Positions 42,470 to 50,382 of a stretch of 64,000 nt of DNA are shown piece after piece (the stretch's first letter is position 1; each line of letters opens with the position of its first letter). Origin of the DNA: Opitutaceae bacterium. GTDB taxonomy: Bacteria > Verrucomicrobiota > Verrucomicrobiia > Opitutales > Opitutaceae. The notes under the pieces are model-generated. The model was not told the origin of the DNA. It searched no databases and saw only the letters and a list, made by a program, of their open reading frames with translations. The DNA lies in the NCBI GenBank assembly GCA_028284235.1, contig JANQSC010000023.1, positions 124,001 to 188,000 on the forward strand, given 5' to 3'. A program made the translations under genes and the position numbers.

Positions 42470-45171
42470 TCCATCCGGATAACTTCCATGGGCTGGATCT
42501 TGATTGCCCGCCAAGCGGGCAGGGCCATGGAGAAGAGGCTGGCGACGATAACAATGCCAATAACAGGAATGACCAACGGGAGAACTGACTGGAGATTCTC
42601 CTGCACGGACACGTCGGTGGTTGAGAAGAGAAGGTACTGTAGGGAAGATAGGGCGTAGTAGGCGATGGCTGCGAGGCTGAGTCCCGCCGCGATCGCTGCG
42701 AACCACGGTTTGAGAACGGACTTGGCGATTCCCCAAGCGTTTGAGCCGACAGCCATGCGAATTCCGATTTCCTTGCGACGCTGAGATGTGGTGAATGCGA
42801 TTATTGAATACAGTCCAATGATAGACATTGCGAGAATGGCGCCGCCGAAATACTGCCCGACTCGGGAAACCGACTGGATGAAATTGCTGACGATGTCGAG
42901 CCGTTCCCCCATCGTAAGGATGGACCCTTGTATTTGGGATTTTGGGGCAATTTTTTGGAGAGCCTCTCGAACAGCGGTTCGATATCGGGAGTGCGATGCG
43001 TTGTCGGCTTTGATGAGCAGAGTGGGGCTTTCCGCTTTTCGTTGCGTGAAGGGAAGAATGACCACGGTCGTTACCTCTTCCAACATTCTGGCTTCCGCTT
43101 GACTGGTAGTGGGAATCTCGGGACTCATTTCAGGAACGACACCCACGATCGTAATCCACTCGTCGTGTCCCGGCTTGATGCGAATGCGCTTCCCGATCGC
43201 TTCTTCGCCAGGGAAGTGGAAATTGGCGAAGGCGGGATTGACCATGCACACTTTCAACGAGTCTTTGGTGTCGAAGGGAGTGAGGGCGCGTCCTGAGATC
43301 GGCCGGGCGCCGAACGCGTCCAAGTAGTCGGGCGATGCGACTACGAGCTGCGTCGACAGACGGGCGTCGGCGTCGTCTGTTCGCCCCTCGACTTCGAGCC
43401 GTTTATTCTCGCCGATGAGCCCCCATTGGGCGGTGGTTAACCCGGTGGCTTGGACGCCTGGAATTTCCATGAAGGCGTTCTTCAGGTCGGTGTAGAGGCC
43501 TTCGACATCGGTGTTCTCACCTGAGTACTCACCTAATCCGAGCCCGACTCGGACGGTTAGAAGCGAGTCCTTGTCGAACGGCAGTTTCACGGAGTCGACA
43601 TAGAACGAAGGAAAGAGCAGAGACATGCTGAAAAAGAGCAAGAGCGTGGAGAACATGACTTGGGAAACCACCAACGTCTTGGCGATCCAGCCGATATAGA
43701 TGCTGCCACTGCTTTTGGTGTCGTCTTTGAGAATGTCGAAGGCCTGGATTTTCGACGCGCGCCACGCAGGAATTATGCTGGAGACGACGCCCGAAAGCGT
43801 TGCCGCGATGAGTACGAACGCTATGGCGCTGGGTGTGAGTTGAAAGGTGTGCAGGCCGGGCATCTCGAAGAGAACGAGTTGGTCCGAAAGGAAATCCAAT
43901 CCGACCGCCGCGATGCCGAGTCCCACGAGGGCGCCGGCGCTGGAGAGGGTGAGCCCGTCCACGATGACCTGCCAGATGACGTTGCCGCGTCTGGCGCCGA
44001 GGCTGCGTCGGACGGCCAGCTCATGGCTTCGAACGGCGGTCCGGGCGATGACTATTTGAAATACGTTGGCGCAGGCTACGGCTAATACGAGGGCGGACCC
44101 GAAGAGGGCGAGACCTATGATGACCCCTGCGTCGTCGTCGATAAACTGGTCTTTGTATCGGGACAGGCGGATACGCGTATAGTTCTCGTTGGTATCCGGG
44201 TATTCCGTGGCGAGATTGGCAGCGATAGTGTCGAGCTCGGCTTGAGCTTGAGGCTGGATGAATCCGGGTTTTAGCCGTCCGGTCACGCGAACGCGGGGTG
44301 ATTCGCTGCGGAGGGCGCCGTCGAACTCGCTCCAGTCGGTGGGCATCCAGATGTTCTGGAATTCAGGAAAGGCGAAGCCTTTGGGCATGGCGCCGATGAT
44401 GACGCAGGGTTGATCTCCGAGAACGACTTCCGTTCCCACGGCGTCTTTCGCCGAATCGAAAAACTGGGAAACGACTGAGTACGAAACGACAATCGGCCGA
44501 ACGTCGGCGTCATCCGCATCCTGGGCATTGAACAGCCGGCCGTATTCGGGCTGTTCTTGCGTGAGGTCGAAGAAATTCGGGGAGGTCCGGGCCATTCTGT
44601 AGACTTTCCCGTCTTCTTTCTGCGAGGGAAGATGGAAGAACGTCTTGGCGCCCTGGATTCCGATGAAATTCTCGATTGAATCGACTTCGTTCCGCAAGTG
44701 CAGGAAGTCGTGAATGGAAATGGGCTCGCCGCGCGTTTTTCCCACTTCCCATTCAACGAGGAACTGGCGATCGTCCAAGTCACCTCCACCGCTGGTGTCG
44801 CGCAGTTTGCTGGCGGTGGTAAAGAGAATAGTCGAGATTCCGATGCCGAGGGCGAGTACGACGACGGCGAGTACGCTCGAAGTGGAGTGTTTGACGGTAA
44901 GTCGAAGGCCAAACTTGAAATCGCGCAGCGTATCCAAAAATCGCTGCATGCCCCACGATTCGCGCGTGTCGTCCTTAATCCACTCCACGCTTCCGAAGCG
45001 TTTGAGGGCGGCTTTGCGCGCGTCGGCGGGCGACAGGCCGTCGGCGATATACTCCTCGGTCAGCTCGTCAATGTGGAGTTGAATTTCCTCGTCGAGATCC
45101 GACTGCTTCGTAGGTCGTCGGAAGAGCGACTGAAAATACGCGGCGAGGCGTCGGGCTAGGGATCGTCCCAT
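42466..45171 (-). CDS. ADOP-type FtsX/MacB-like permease
   Basis: 901-aa permease, third gene of the operon membrane protein (45529), PadR (45173), permease; only 1 bp lies between PadR stop and this ATG. Prefix: SDLDEEIQLHIDELTEEY, ADARKAALKRFG, and RESWG. FtsX signatures are RRSLGARRGN near 388 and EIGIRMAVGSNA near 802; end PMEVIRME. The pre-fifth-segment motif DDTKSSGSIYIG and QVIVDGL put it with 25537-28239 and 62007-64000. The second-lobe membrane segment is unusual in being methionine- and phenylalanine-rich (VMFSTLLLFFSMSLLF). Confidence 0.95.
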   Translation of the reverse strand: MGRSLARRLAAYFQSLFRRPTKQSDLDEEIQLHIDELTEEYIADGLSPADARKAALKRFGSVEWIKDDTRESWGMQRFLDTLRDFKFGLRLTVKHSTSSVLAVVVLALGIGISTILFTTASKLRDTSGGGDLDDRQFLVEWEVGKTRGEPISIHDFLHLRNEVDSIENFIGIQGAKTFFHLPSQKEDGKVYRMARTSPNFFDLTQEQPEYGRLFNAQDADDADVRPIVVSYSVVSQFFDSAKDAVGTEVVLGDQPCVIIGAMPKGFAFPEFQNIWMPTDWSEFDGALRSESPRVRVTGRLKPGFIQPQAQAELDTIAANLATEYPDTNENYTRIRLSRYKDQFIDDDAGVIIGLALFGSALVLAVACANVFQIVIARTAVRSHELAVRRSLGARRGNVIWQVIVDGLTLSSAGALVGLGIAAVGLDFLSDQLVLFEMPGLHTFQLTPSAIAFVLIAATLSGVVSSIIPAWRASKIQAFDILKDDTKSSGSIYIGWIAKTLVVSQVMFSTLLLFFSMSLLFPSFYVDSVKLPFDKDSLLTVRVGLGLGEYSGENTDVEGLYTDLKNAFMEIPGVQATGLTTAQWGLIGENKRLEVEGRTDDADARLSTQLVVASPDYLDAFGARPISGRALTPFDTKDSLKVCMVNPAFANFHFPGEEAIGKRIRIKPGHDEWITIVGVVPEMSPEIPTTSQAEARMLEEVTTVVILPFTQRKAESPTLLIKADNASHSRYRTAVREALQKIAPKSQIQGSILTMGERLDIVSNFIQSVSRVGQYFGGAILAMSIIGLYSIIAFTTSQRRKEIGIRMAVGSNAWGIAKSVLKPWFAAIAAGLSLAAIAYYALSSLQYLLFSTTDVSVQENLQSVLPLVIPVIGIVIVASLFSMALPAWRAIKIQPMEVIRME

Positions 45172-45172
45172 C

Positions 45173-45514
45173 TTAGATTAAGTCGGCGGTTTGCAAAACG
45201 GCGGTCACTCCTTGGGAAAACTGGACCCAGGAAGAGGCTTCTTCTTTGATTTGAGCGCGACCCGTTTCCGTGAGTGTGTAAATGCGGGCCTTGCGTTTGG
45301 TCTCGGTCAGGCCCCACTCGGCCGTTATCCAGCCTTTGGTTACGAGTCGGTGGAGGGCGGGGTAGAGCGAACCTTGGTTCACTTTCAACGCGTCCTGGGA
45401 AACGAGCTCGATGCGACGAGCGATGCGGTAGCCGTGATTCGGGCCGGTGGAAAGAACGGAAAGCACGAGGAGGTCCAGCGTGCCTTGAAGGAGGTCTTTT
45501 TTCTGATTGGGCAT
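45173..45514 (-). CDS. PadR-family transcriptional regulator
   Basis: 113 aa: KKDLLQGTLDLLVLSVLSTG, wing NQGSLYPALHRLVTKGWITAEWG, RKARIYTLTETG and the dimer helix with EEASSWVQFSQGV. Unlike the other PadR genes it is not first in its operon: a small membrane protein precedes it by 14 bp, and the operator-like palindrome lies before that gene. Coupled to the permease at 42466-45171. Confidence 0.95.
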   Translation of the reverse strand: MPNQKKDLLQGTLDLLVLSVLSTGPNHGYRIARRIELVSQDALKVNQGSLYPALHRLVTKGWITAEWGLTETKRKARIYTLTETGRAQIKEEASSWVQFSQGVTAVLQTADLI

Positions 45515-45528
45515 TTTCCGATAGGTAA

Positions 45529-45933
45529 CTACGAGTCGATGGGTTGAGTGAGGTAACGCTTTATATAATGAGGAGTGAATTGAGCGAGGCTGAGTAGGCT
45601 CAGCATAAATACAAACGGTTGCGCGTTCGGGTAGGGTTCGCCGATCGCGAATAGTTGCAGATAGGTTGCCGCTTCCGAGAGGGCGATCCCCAAAAGAGCG
45701 AGGATGAGAATTCCGCCTGCCCGCTTCGCCCGCGGGATTACGAGCCAGCGAACCACCGCTGCTCCTATCAAGAGAAGGTAGGGCAGTTCAGCGGTTGCGA
45801 CACCCAGCCCGCCCTTTCCGGACGTTCCGCCCGCAAACGCGAAATAGATGACGACTAAGCCCGCGAAGACAGCTCCCCAGATAGCCCAGAGGATGGGATC
45901 CATCTTCGGATAGTTTGCGATTTCAGACTTCAT
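45529..45933 (-). CDS. Small four-segment membrane protein, first gene of a PadR operon
   Basis: 134 aa. About four hydrophobic segments: WAIWGAVFAGLVVIYFAFA, ELPYLLLIGAAVVRWLVI, GGILILALLGIALSEAATY and PFVFMLSLLSLAQF. The family is not recognised. Start at 45933 fits the position of the palindrome 4 bp upstream; an in-frame ATG at 45903 is the alternative. Same strand as PadR and permease with a 14-bp gap, so co-transcribed. It could be an accessory subunit or an independent membrane protein captured by the module. Confidence 0.8.
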   Translation of the reverse strand: MKSEIANYPKMDPILWAIWGAVFAGLVVIYFAFAGGTSGKGGLGVATAELPYLLLIGAAVVRWLVIPRAKRAGGILILALLGIALSEAATYLQLFAIGEPYPNAQPFVFMLSLLSLAQFTPHYIKRYLTQPIDS

Positions 45934-45937
45934 ACAT

Positions 45938-45970
45938 CTACAGGTAGAATATCTACCTGTAGGTTGTCAA
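45938..45970 (-). promoter_or_regulatory. Operator and promoter of the operon 45933-42466
   Basis: Perfect palindrome CTACAGGTAG (45938-45947), 5-bp spacer, CTACCTGTAG (45953-45962). TTGACA on the - strand is the complement of 45965-45970, 2 bp outside. The start codon of the small membrane protein follows after 4 bp. Confidence 0.8.
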
Positions 45971-46041
45971 CTCGGAATTTCAGAGATTGGTGAAGGTGTT
46001 TGCGATTAGGGAGGTTCCAAGGTCGAGGAAGGGCGTGCAAC

Positions 46042-46082
46042 ATATCGAAGCTTGACATATAAATTTATATATCGAAGCTTGA
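46042..46082 (+). promoter_or_regulatory. Direct-repeat operator before PadR 46086-46403
   Basis: Two identical copies of ATATCGAAGCTTGA at 46042-46055 and 46069-46082, 27 bp apart; each contains the near-palindrome TCGAAGCTTGA. Between them lies the perfect palindrome ATATAAATTTATAT (46057-46070). TTGACA at 46052-46057 can serve as -35. The ATG follows 3 bp after the second copy. Confidence 0.75.
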
Positions 46083-46085
46083 TAC

Positions 46086-46403
46086 ATGGACTTGCTGCAA
46101 GGGACTTTGGACATGCTGATTTTGAAGATCTTGGCTTCCGGGAGGCGGCATGGGTACGACATTTCGAAACGGATACTCCTTCTTTCCGATTCGCGGATGA
46201 AGGTGGGGCACGGCTCGATGTATCCGGCGTTGCATCGGTTGGAGAAGAAAGGGCTGATCCGTTCGAGCTTGGGCGAGACAAAACGGGGGAGAGAAGCGAA
46301 GTTCTACGAACTCACTGCCCACGGACATACTCAGATTGAAGTGGAGAAGCAGCAGTGGCGGGAGTTTGTAGGTGTCATCGAGTCCATTCTCGAGAAGGGC
46401 TAG
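46086..46403 (+). CDS. PadR-family transcriptional regulator, short N-terminus
   Basis: 105 aa. It starts directly at MDLLQGTLDMLIL, without the 4-8 residue basic leader of its relatives; an in-frame TGA six bases upstream excludes an earlier start. Wing: VGHGSMYPALHRLEKKGLIRS, with M for L. Then REAKFYELTAHG and dimer helix QQWREFVGVIESIL. Followed by the permease at 46407 after 3 bp, so translation is coupled. Its operator is a direct repeat rather than one dyad. Confidence 0.94.
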   Translation: MDLLQGTLDMLILKILASGRRHGYDISKRILLLSDSRMKVGHGSMYPALHRLEKKGLIRSSLGETKRGREAKFYELTAHGHTQIEVEKQQWREFVGVIESILEKG

Positions 46404-46406
46404 TTC

Positions 46407-49055
46407 ATGGCGCGCTGGTTGGTGGAAACGTGGAACGCGGTTCGATTCACTTTCGGCGTTGGCCGGAAGCAAAACGAACTCGAGTCGGAAATGGACTGCC
46501 ACATTGGCGAGGCGGTCGACGACCTTGTGGAGCAAGGAGTTCGCCGGGAGGAGGCGCGCAAGAGGGTGTTGCGGGAGTTTGGCGGTGTGGAGCAAATTAA
46601 AGAGGACTGCCGGGATTCGTGGGGAACGCGGATGGTTAGCGACTTTAAAAGAGACTTAACGTTCGGATTGGGGCAGTTGCGAAAGCACAAGGGGTTTACC
46701 GTGGTTGCGGTGGCCACGCTTTCTCTGGGCATCGGGGCGAATTTGACGATTTTCAATTTCGTCAATGCCATGCTGCTGAAGCCGCTCCCGTATCCTGAGT
46801 CGGAGCAGTTTGCCGAGTTTCAACCGGTTCATCCCTCGTTTGGACCGATGTCGATTGCGTATCAGAATTTCCTGGACTGGAAAGAAATGAACGAGTCGTT
46901 CGACGAGTTTCATTGCTATCGTTTTCAAGGATTCACGTTAACCGGTGTGGATCGACCGGAGAGAATCCTCGGGATGGAAGCGAGCGCTGATCTGCTGTCT
47001 ATGTTGGGAGCGACACCCCATATCGGTCGTTTTTTTGGACCAAGCGATGATAGAGCGGAGTCGGAACGGACAGTGGTGCTTAGTTTCGCTTTTTGGCAGC
47101 AAATGTATGGGGCAGATCCGGGCATCGTAGGTGAAACGGTGATACTAAACAATAATCCGTATATCGTGATTGGCGTATTGCCGTCTGGATTTAATTTTCC
47201 CACTCGGGCGAGCAATCCTGCGGTGGTCTGGACTCCAATTGGCCTGAATGCTCGAAATAGCGGTTTTCTGAATCGGAGGAACCACCCGGGTATCAATGGA
47301 ATTGGCCGGCTGAAAGAGGGGATGAGTGTCGATCAGGCCTATCGTGATTTGAATCGGATTACCGCTCTACTTGGCGAAGAGTATCCTGACAGCAATTTGG
47401 GAGTCACGATGCTGGTGGACGATTACCACAAAGAGATTGTTGAAGATGTCCGACCTGGACTGGTGTTGCTGTCCTGCGCGGTGGGCTGCTTGCTTTTGAT
47501 CGTCTGCGTGAATATTGCAGGTCTTTTGGTGGTGCGGGCTGCCAGTCGATCGGCTGAATTCTCGTTTCGCGCATCTCTTGGCGCGGGTCGTCCGAGGATC
47601 ATTCGTCAACTTATGAGCGAGAACTTCATCCTGGCGGTTGCAGGTGGCGCTATCGGATTGGTTCTTGCGCGCTGGGGAGTTCGGTTTCTAGCGGATTTTG
47701 CGGAAACCGAGATGCGTTTTAGCGAGGTTGACTTTACGCTTTTCGATACTAGCGGAATTCTGTTTTTCGCAGGGATTGTATTCATGACGTGCCTACTATT
47801 CGGATTGTTTCCGGCTATACAGGCTTCGCTGTCTACGTCTGTGTTGATTCTCAGTGGATCTCGAACCGCTACGGCGGGACGCCAGTTTCGGCGTTTGAAG
47901 GACGCGCTTGTCGTTGGCGAAGTCGCCCTCGCGCTCGTTCTCTTGTCGGGAGCTGGGCTGCTTGTGAGAAGCTACCAGGAATATGTAGTGGCGGGTCCGG
48001 GATACAATCCCGACAATACGTTGATCCTCAATGTCTCCCTGCAGGGCGAGACCTATGCATCGGATGAAGCGAAGTTGGCGTTTTATCGGAAGCTATTGCT
48101 ACAAACACGGGCGTTGCCTGAGCTAAAGTATGCGGGGTTGTGCTCAAACTTGTTGGGTGGCCATCAGGACAACTACCGAATTGAGGGACAGCCGGAATTT
48201 ACGGCAGGAGGGACGGAAGAGCCTTTCGCGGAGTATTCTAGAATCACGCCCGGCGCGATTGAAGCGATGGGCATACGACTTTTGGCCGGCAGGACCTTTA
48301 CCGAGTTTGACACCGCTGAGGTGGGGCGTGTCGCGTTGGTGGATCAGCAACTGGCGCGCCGATGGTGGTCTAGTAGCGAAGAGGCCCTGGGGAAGCGTTT
48401 CTTTGACGATGGGGAGCTACATGAGATTGTCGGCGTGGTCAGTCATGTGAAGCACCATGGAGTGGATCAAAACTCGCTCGACTCAATCTATCGCCCCGCG
48501 GCGCAAATGCCATTTGGGTTCATCAGACTCGTGGCCCGAACGCATGGGGATCCAATGGGATTAGTGGAATCGATACGCGACATTATAGCGGGGATCGATT
48601 CGAATCTCGCTGTATCGAACGTGACAACGTTGCAGTCGATAGTGGACAGTCAGTCTTTTTTTCGCCGACTAACAATGACGATGTTGATTGTCTTCGCGGC
48701 GGCGGCGCTCGTGCTCTCGTCGATAGGGCTCTACGGAGTGGCCTCTTTTGCGGCAAGTCAACGGACTCAGGAGTTTGGGATTCGTATTGCGTTGGGGGCC
48801 TCGTTGCAAGACATCCGGGCGCTGGTGATCAAAGGGGGTGGAAAGTTGGCCTTGGTCGGAGTTGGGATCGGATTGTTGGGCGCGTTTGGCGCGGGTTGGC
48901 TCATTCGCGGATTGCTTTTCGGAATTGCTCCCGCGGATCCTCTGACCTACCTCGCTGTGACGGTTGTCATAGGAGCGGTTGCCATCCTTGCGTCGTACCT
49001 GCCATCCCGACAGGCGGGAAAGACGAGTCCGATAGAAGCGTTGCGGGCGGAGTAG
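46407..49055 (+). CDS. ADOP-type FtsX/MacB-like permease
   Basis: 882-aa permease, partner of PadR 46086-46403. Prefix: NELESEMDCHIGEAVDDLV, REEARKRVLREFG, RDSWG. FtsX signatures are RASLGAGRPR near 388 and EFGIRIALGASLQ near 788; terminus PIEALRAE. First segment LSLGIGANLTIFNF. The body belongs with the 8007/11084 type by its SIAYQNFLDWKEM and RNHPGINGIGRLK motifs, though more distant. In the second lobe the variant SGAGLLVRSYQEYVVAGPGY replaces DPGF. No terminator seen after the stop; the next genes lie on the other strand. Confidence 0.95.
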   Translation: MARWLVETWNAVRFTFGVGRKQNELESEMDCHIGEAVDDLVEQGVRREEARKRVLREFGGVEQIKEDCRDSWGTRMVSDFKRDLTFGLGQLRKHKGFTVVAVATLSLGIGANLTIFNFVNAMLLKPLPYPESEQFAEFQPVHPSFGPMSIAYQNFLDWKEMNESFDEFHCYRFQGFTLTGVDRPERILGMEASADLLSMLGATPHIGRFFGPSDDRAESERTVVLSFAFWQQMYGADPGIVGETVILNNNPYIVIGVLPSGFNFPTRASNPAVVWTPIGLNARNSGFLNRRNHPGINGIGRLKEGMSVDQAYRDLNRITALLGEEYPDSNLGVTMLVDDYHKEIVEDVRPGLVLLSCAVGCLLLIVCVNIAGLLVVRAASRSAEFSFRASLGAGRPRIIRQLMSENFILAVAGGAIGLVLARWGVRFLADFAETEMRFSEVDFTLFDTSGILFFAGIVFMTCLLFGLFPAIQASLSTSVLILSGSRTATAGRQFRRLKDALVVGEVALALVLLSGAGLLVRSYQEYVVAGPGYNPDNTLILNVSLQGETYASDEAKLAFYRKLLLQTRALPELKYAGLCSNLLGGHQDNYRIEGQPEFTAGGTEEPFAEYSRITPGAIEAMGIRLLAGRTFTEFDTAEVGRVALVDQQLARRWWSSSEEALGKRFFDDGELHEIVGVVSHVKHHGVDQNSLDSIYRPAAQMPFGFIRLVARTHGDPMGLVESIRDIIAGIDSNLAVSNVTTLQSIVDSQSFFRRLTMTMLIVFAAAALVLSSIGLYGVASFAASQRTQEFGIRIALGASLQDIRALVIKGGGKLALVGVGIGLLGAFGAGWLIRGLLFGIAPADPLTYLAVTVVIGAVAILASYLPSRQAGKTSPIEALRAE

Positions 49056-49256
49056 GGAGTAGGGTGTGGAAGAGTGAATGATGATATGGGCGAGCTGTTC
49101 GGGCGTGGCTGGCTTTAGCGGGATTGCTGGACTCCTTGGAAAGCTGAACGCCCGTCGGAGAATGGCCCGTTTGCGAACGACATGGGGACGAGGGCGTTGT
49201 TGGTCGGGTGAGCCGTGCAAATCAGTCCCATGGATGTGATCCGTGAGAATTGAAAA

Positions 49257-49673
49257 TCAATCGAGAAGACTGGCGTGTTCCGGCCAGGTTCGAGCGAGTG
49301 CGCGGTCTCTGGTGATTAAGATGTAGCCATTGTCTCGGGCGGTTTGGACCAGCCAGAAATCCATGATCTGTCGGTGCCCGGTTGCTTTATGGAACAGATT
49401 GGGATCGGGTCGGCCCAGGGCTATTAGGACTTCGCCTGGGTGAGTCCCCGAAAGTTCCGTATCGACGATTTCGAGAGCCGATTTTCCGTTGAACGCCGAC
49501 CGTCCGAGGATTGTTGGATTCATCAGGAGTCGCATCGCGGCTAGGTGCGTTTCCAACGCTATGCCCCAGCCTTCCGACTTGATTTGGTCCAGCCAATCGC
49601 GGGCTTTTCTGTGAGCGACATGCCCTTCATAGAGCGCAGCGAAAAACACGTCGTTGTCGAGTGCGAATGCCAT
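49257..49673 (-). CDS. VapC-type PIN-domain toxin
   Basis: 138 aa PIN nuclease. Acidic metal-binding residues visible: D6 and D8 at the N-terminus (FALDNDVFF), E41 (ALETHLAAMRLL), D105 (RQIMDFWLVQ) and D123 (LITRDRAL). PIN toxins of this class cut RNA and are held inactive by the antitoxin encoded just upstream. Start and stop overlap (TGATG at 49673), the usual antitoxin-toxin coupling. This pair sits between two permease modules and is unrelated to them in sequence. Confidence 0.93.
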   Translation of the reverse strand: MAFALDNDVFFAALYEGHVAHRKARDWLDQIKSEGWGIALETHLAAMRLLMNPTILGRSAFNGKSALEIVDTELSGTHPGEVLIALGRPDPNLFHKATGHRQIMDFWLVQTARDNGYILITRDRALARTWPEHASLLD

Positions 49674-49918
49674 CAGTCGTCTAGGGCGTCCGCGAGATCT
49701 TCGGAGTCGACAACTGGCATTCTGGACTCTCGCTTTACCACCACTCGGCCTGCTTTCAGGTCGACGATCGCCGGTTTATCTGGTTCTCCGGCGTAGACTT
49801 CCCGGACGGCCCGGCTTACCAGTCTAGTCAATGACGCTCTCTTCCGACCACCCCGGCGCGCGGATTCCTTGCGGAGTAGCTCCGCCACGTCGTCTGGCAA
49901 ATCCAATGTCGTTTTCAT
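49673..49918 (-). CDS. VapB-like antitoxin
   Basis: 81 aa: N-terminal ribbon-helix-helix-like MKTTLDLPDDVAELLRKES, a basic patch GGRKRASLTRLVSRAV, and an acidic, proline-containing tail (PVVDSEDLADALDD) that would cover the toxin. Ends overlapping the toxin start. Expected to bind its own promoter in 49919-49990; that stretch has GGTTTCATGGTTTTAC, an imperfect repeat, but no clear dyad. Confidence 0.88.
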   Translation of the reverse strand: MKTTLDLPDDVAELLRKESARRGGRKRASLTRLVSRAVREVYAGEPDKPAIVDLKAGRVVVKRESRMPVVDSEDLADALDD

Positions 49919-50011
49919 GGTTTCATGGTTTTACGGTTAACGCCCAGATTGTCAACACGCAAGTCGGGAGTGCGATTGGCGCCTTCGCCAATCGGCGCCG
50001 GAACAAATATG

Positions 50012-50046
50012 TTGACTATCGACACGTAAGATGTCGGTAATCGACA
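50012..50046 (+). promoter_or_regulatory. Operator and -35 of PadR/permease module 50048-53103
   Basis: TTGACT at 50012-50017, then three half-sites: TATCGACA (50017-50024), TGTCGGTA (50032-50039) and TCGACA (50041-50046). Halves 1 and 2 form a dyad with 7-bp spacer (7 of 8); halves 2 and 3 form TGTCG-5-CGACA. The ATG is 1 bp on. Confidence 0.72.
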
Positions 50047-50047
50047 T

Positions 50048-50380
50048 ATGAAGAAGAGCAATCGGGAACTCCTGCATGGAACGTTAGAGCTTTTGATCCT
50101 GCGCTTGCTTCAGTCGAAGAAGCGGCACGGCTACGAGATCGCCAAGCAGATCCAGGTCTTTTCAAAGGAGAAGCTGAAAGTCGGGCAGGGGTCGCTCTAC
50201 CCGGCGCTCCACCGTCTGGAGCACAAAGGAATGATCAAATCCAGTTGGGGGCAGTCTGAGTCGGGGAGGAAGGTGAAGTTCTACGAGCCGACGAAGGAGG
50301 GCGCCGCCCAGCTCCAAGAGGAAGTTTCGTACTGGCAGGAGTTCAGCCAGACAATCAATCTAATCATTCGCGAGGGGTAG
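50048..50380 (+). CDS. PadR-family transcriptional regulator
   Basis: 110 aa: NRELLHGTLELLILRLLQSKKRHGYEI, wing VGQGSLYPALHRLEHKGMIKS, RKVKFYEPTKEG (proline for leucine before the T), and dimer helix EVSYWQEFSQTINLI. Resembles those at 29231 and 46086. Two bp separate its stop from the ATG of the permease, so they are co-translated. Confidence 0.95.
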   Translation: MKKSNRELLHGTLELLILRLLQSKKRHGYEIAKQIQVFSKEKLKVGQGSLYPALHRLEHKGMIKSSWGQSESGRKVKFYEPTKEGAAQLQEEVSYWQEFSQTINLIIREG

Positions 50381-50382
50381 TC

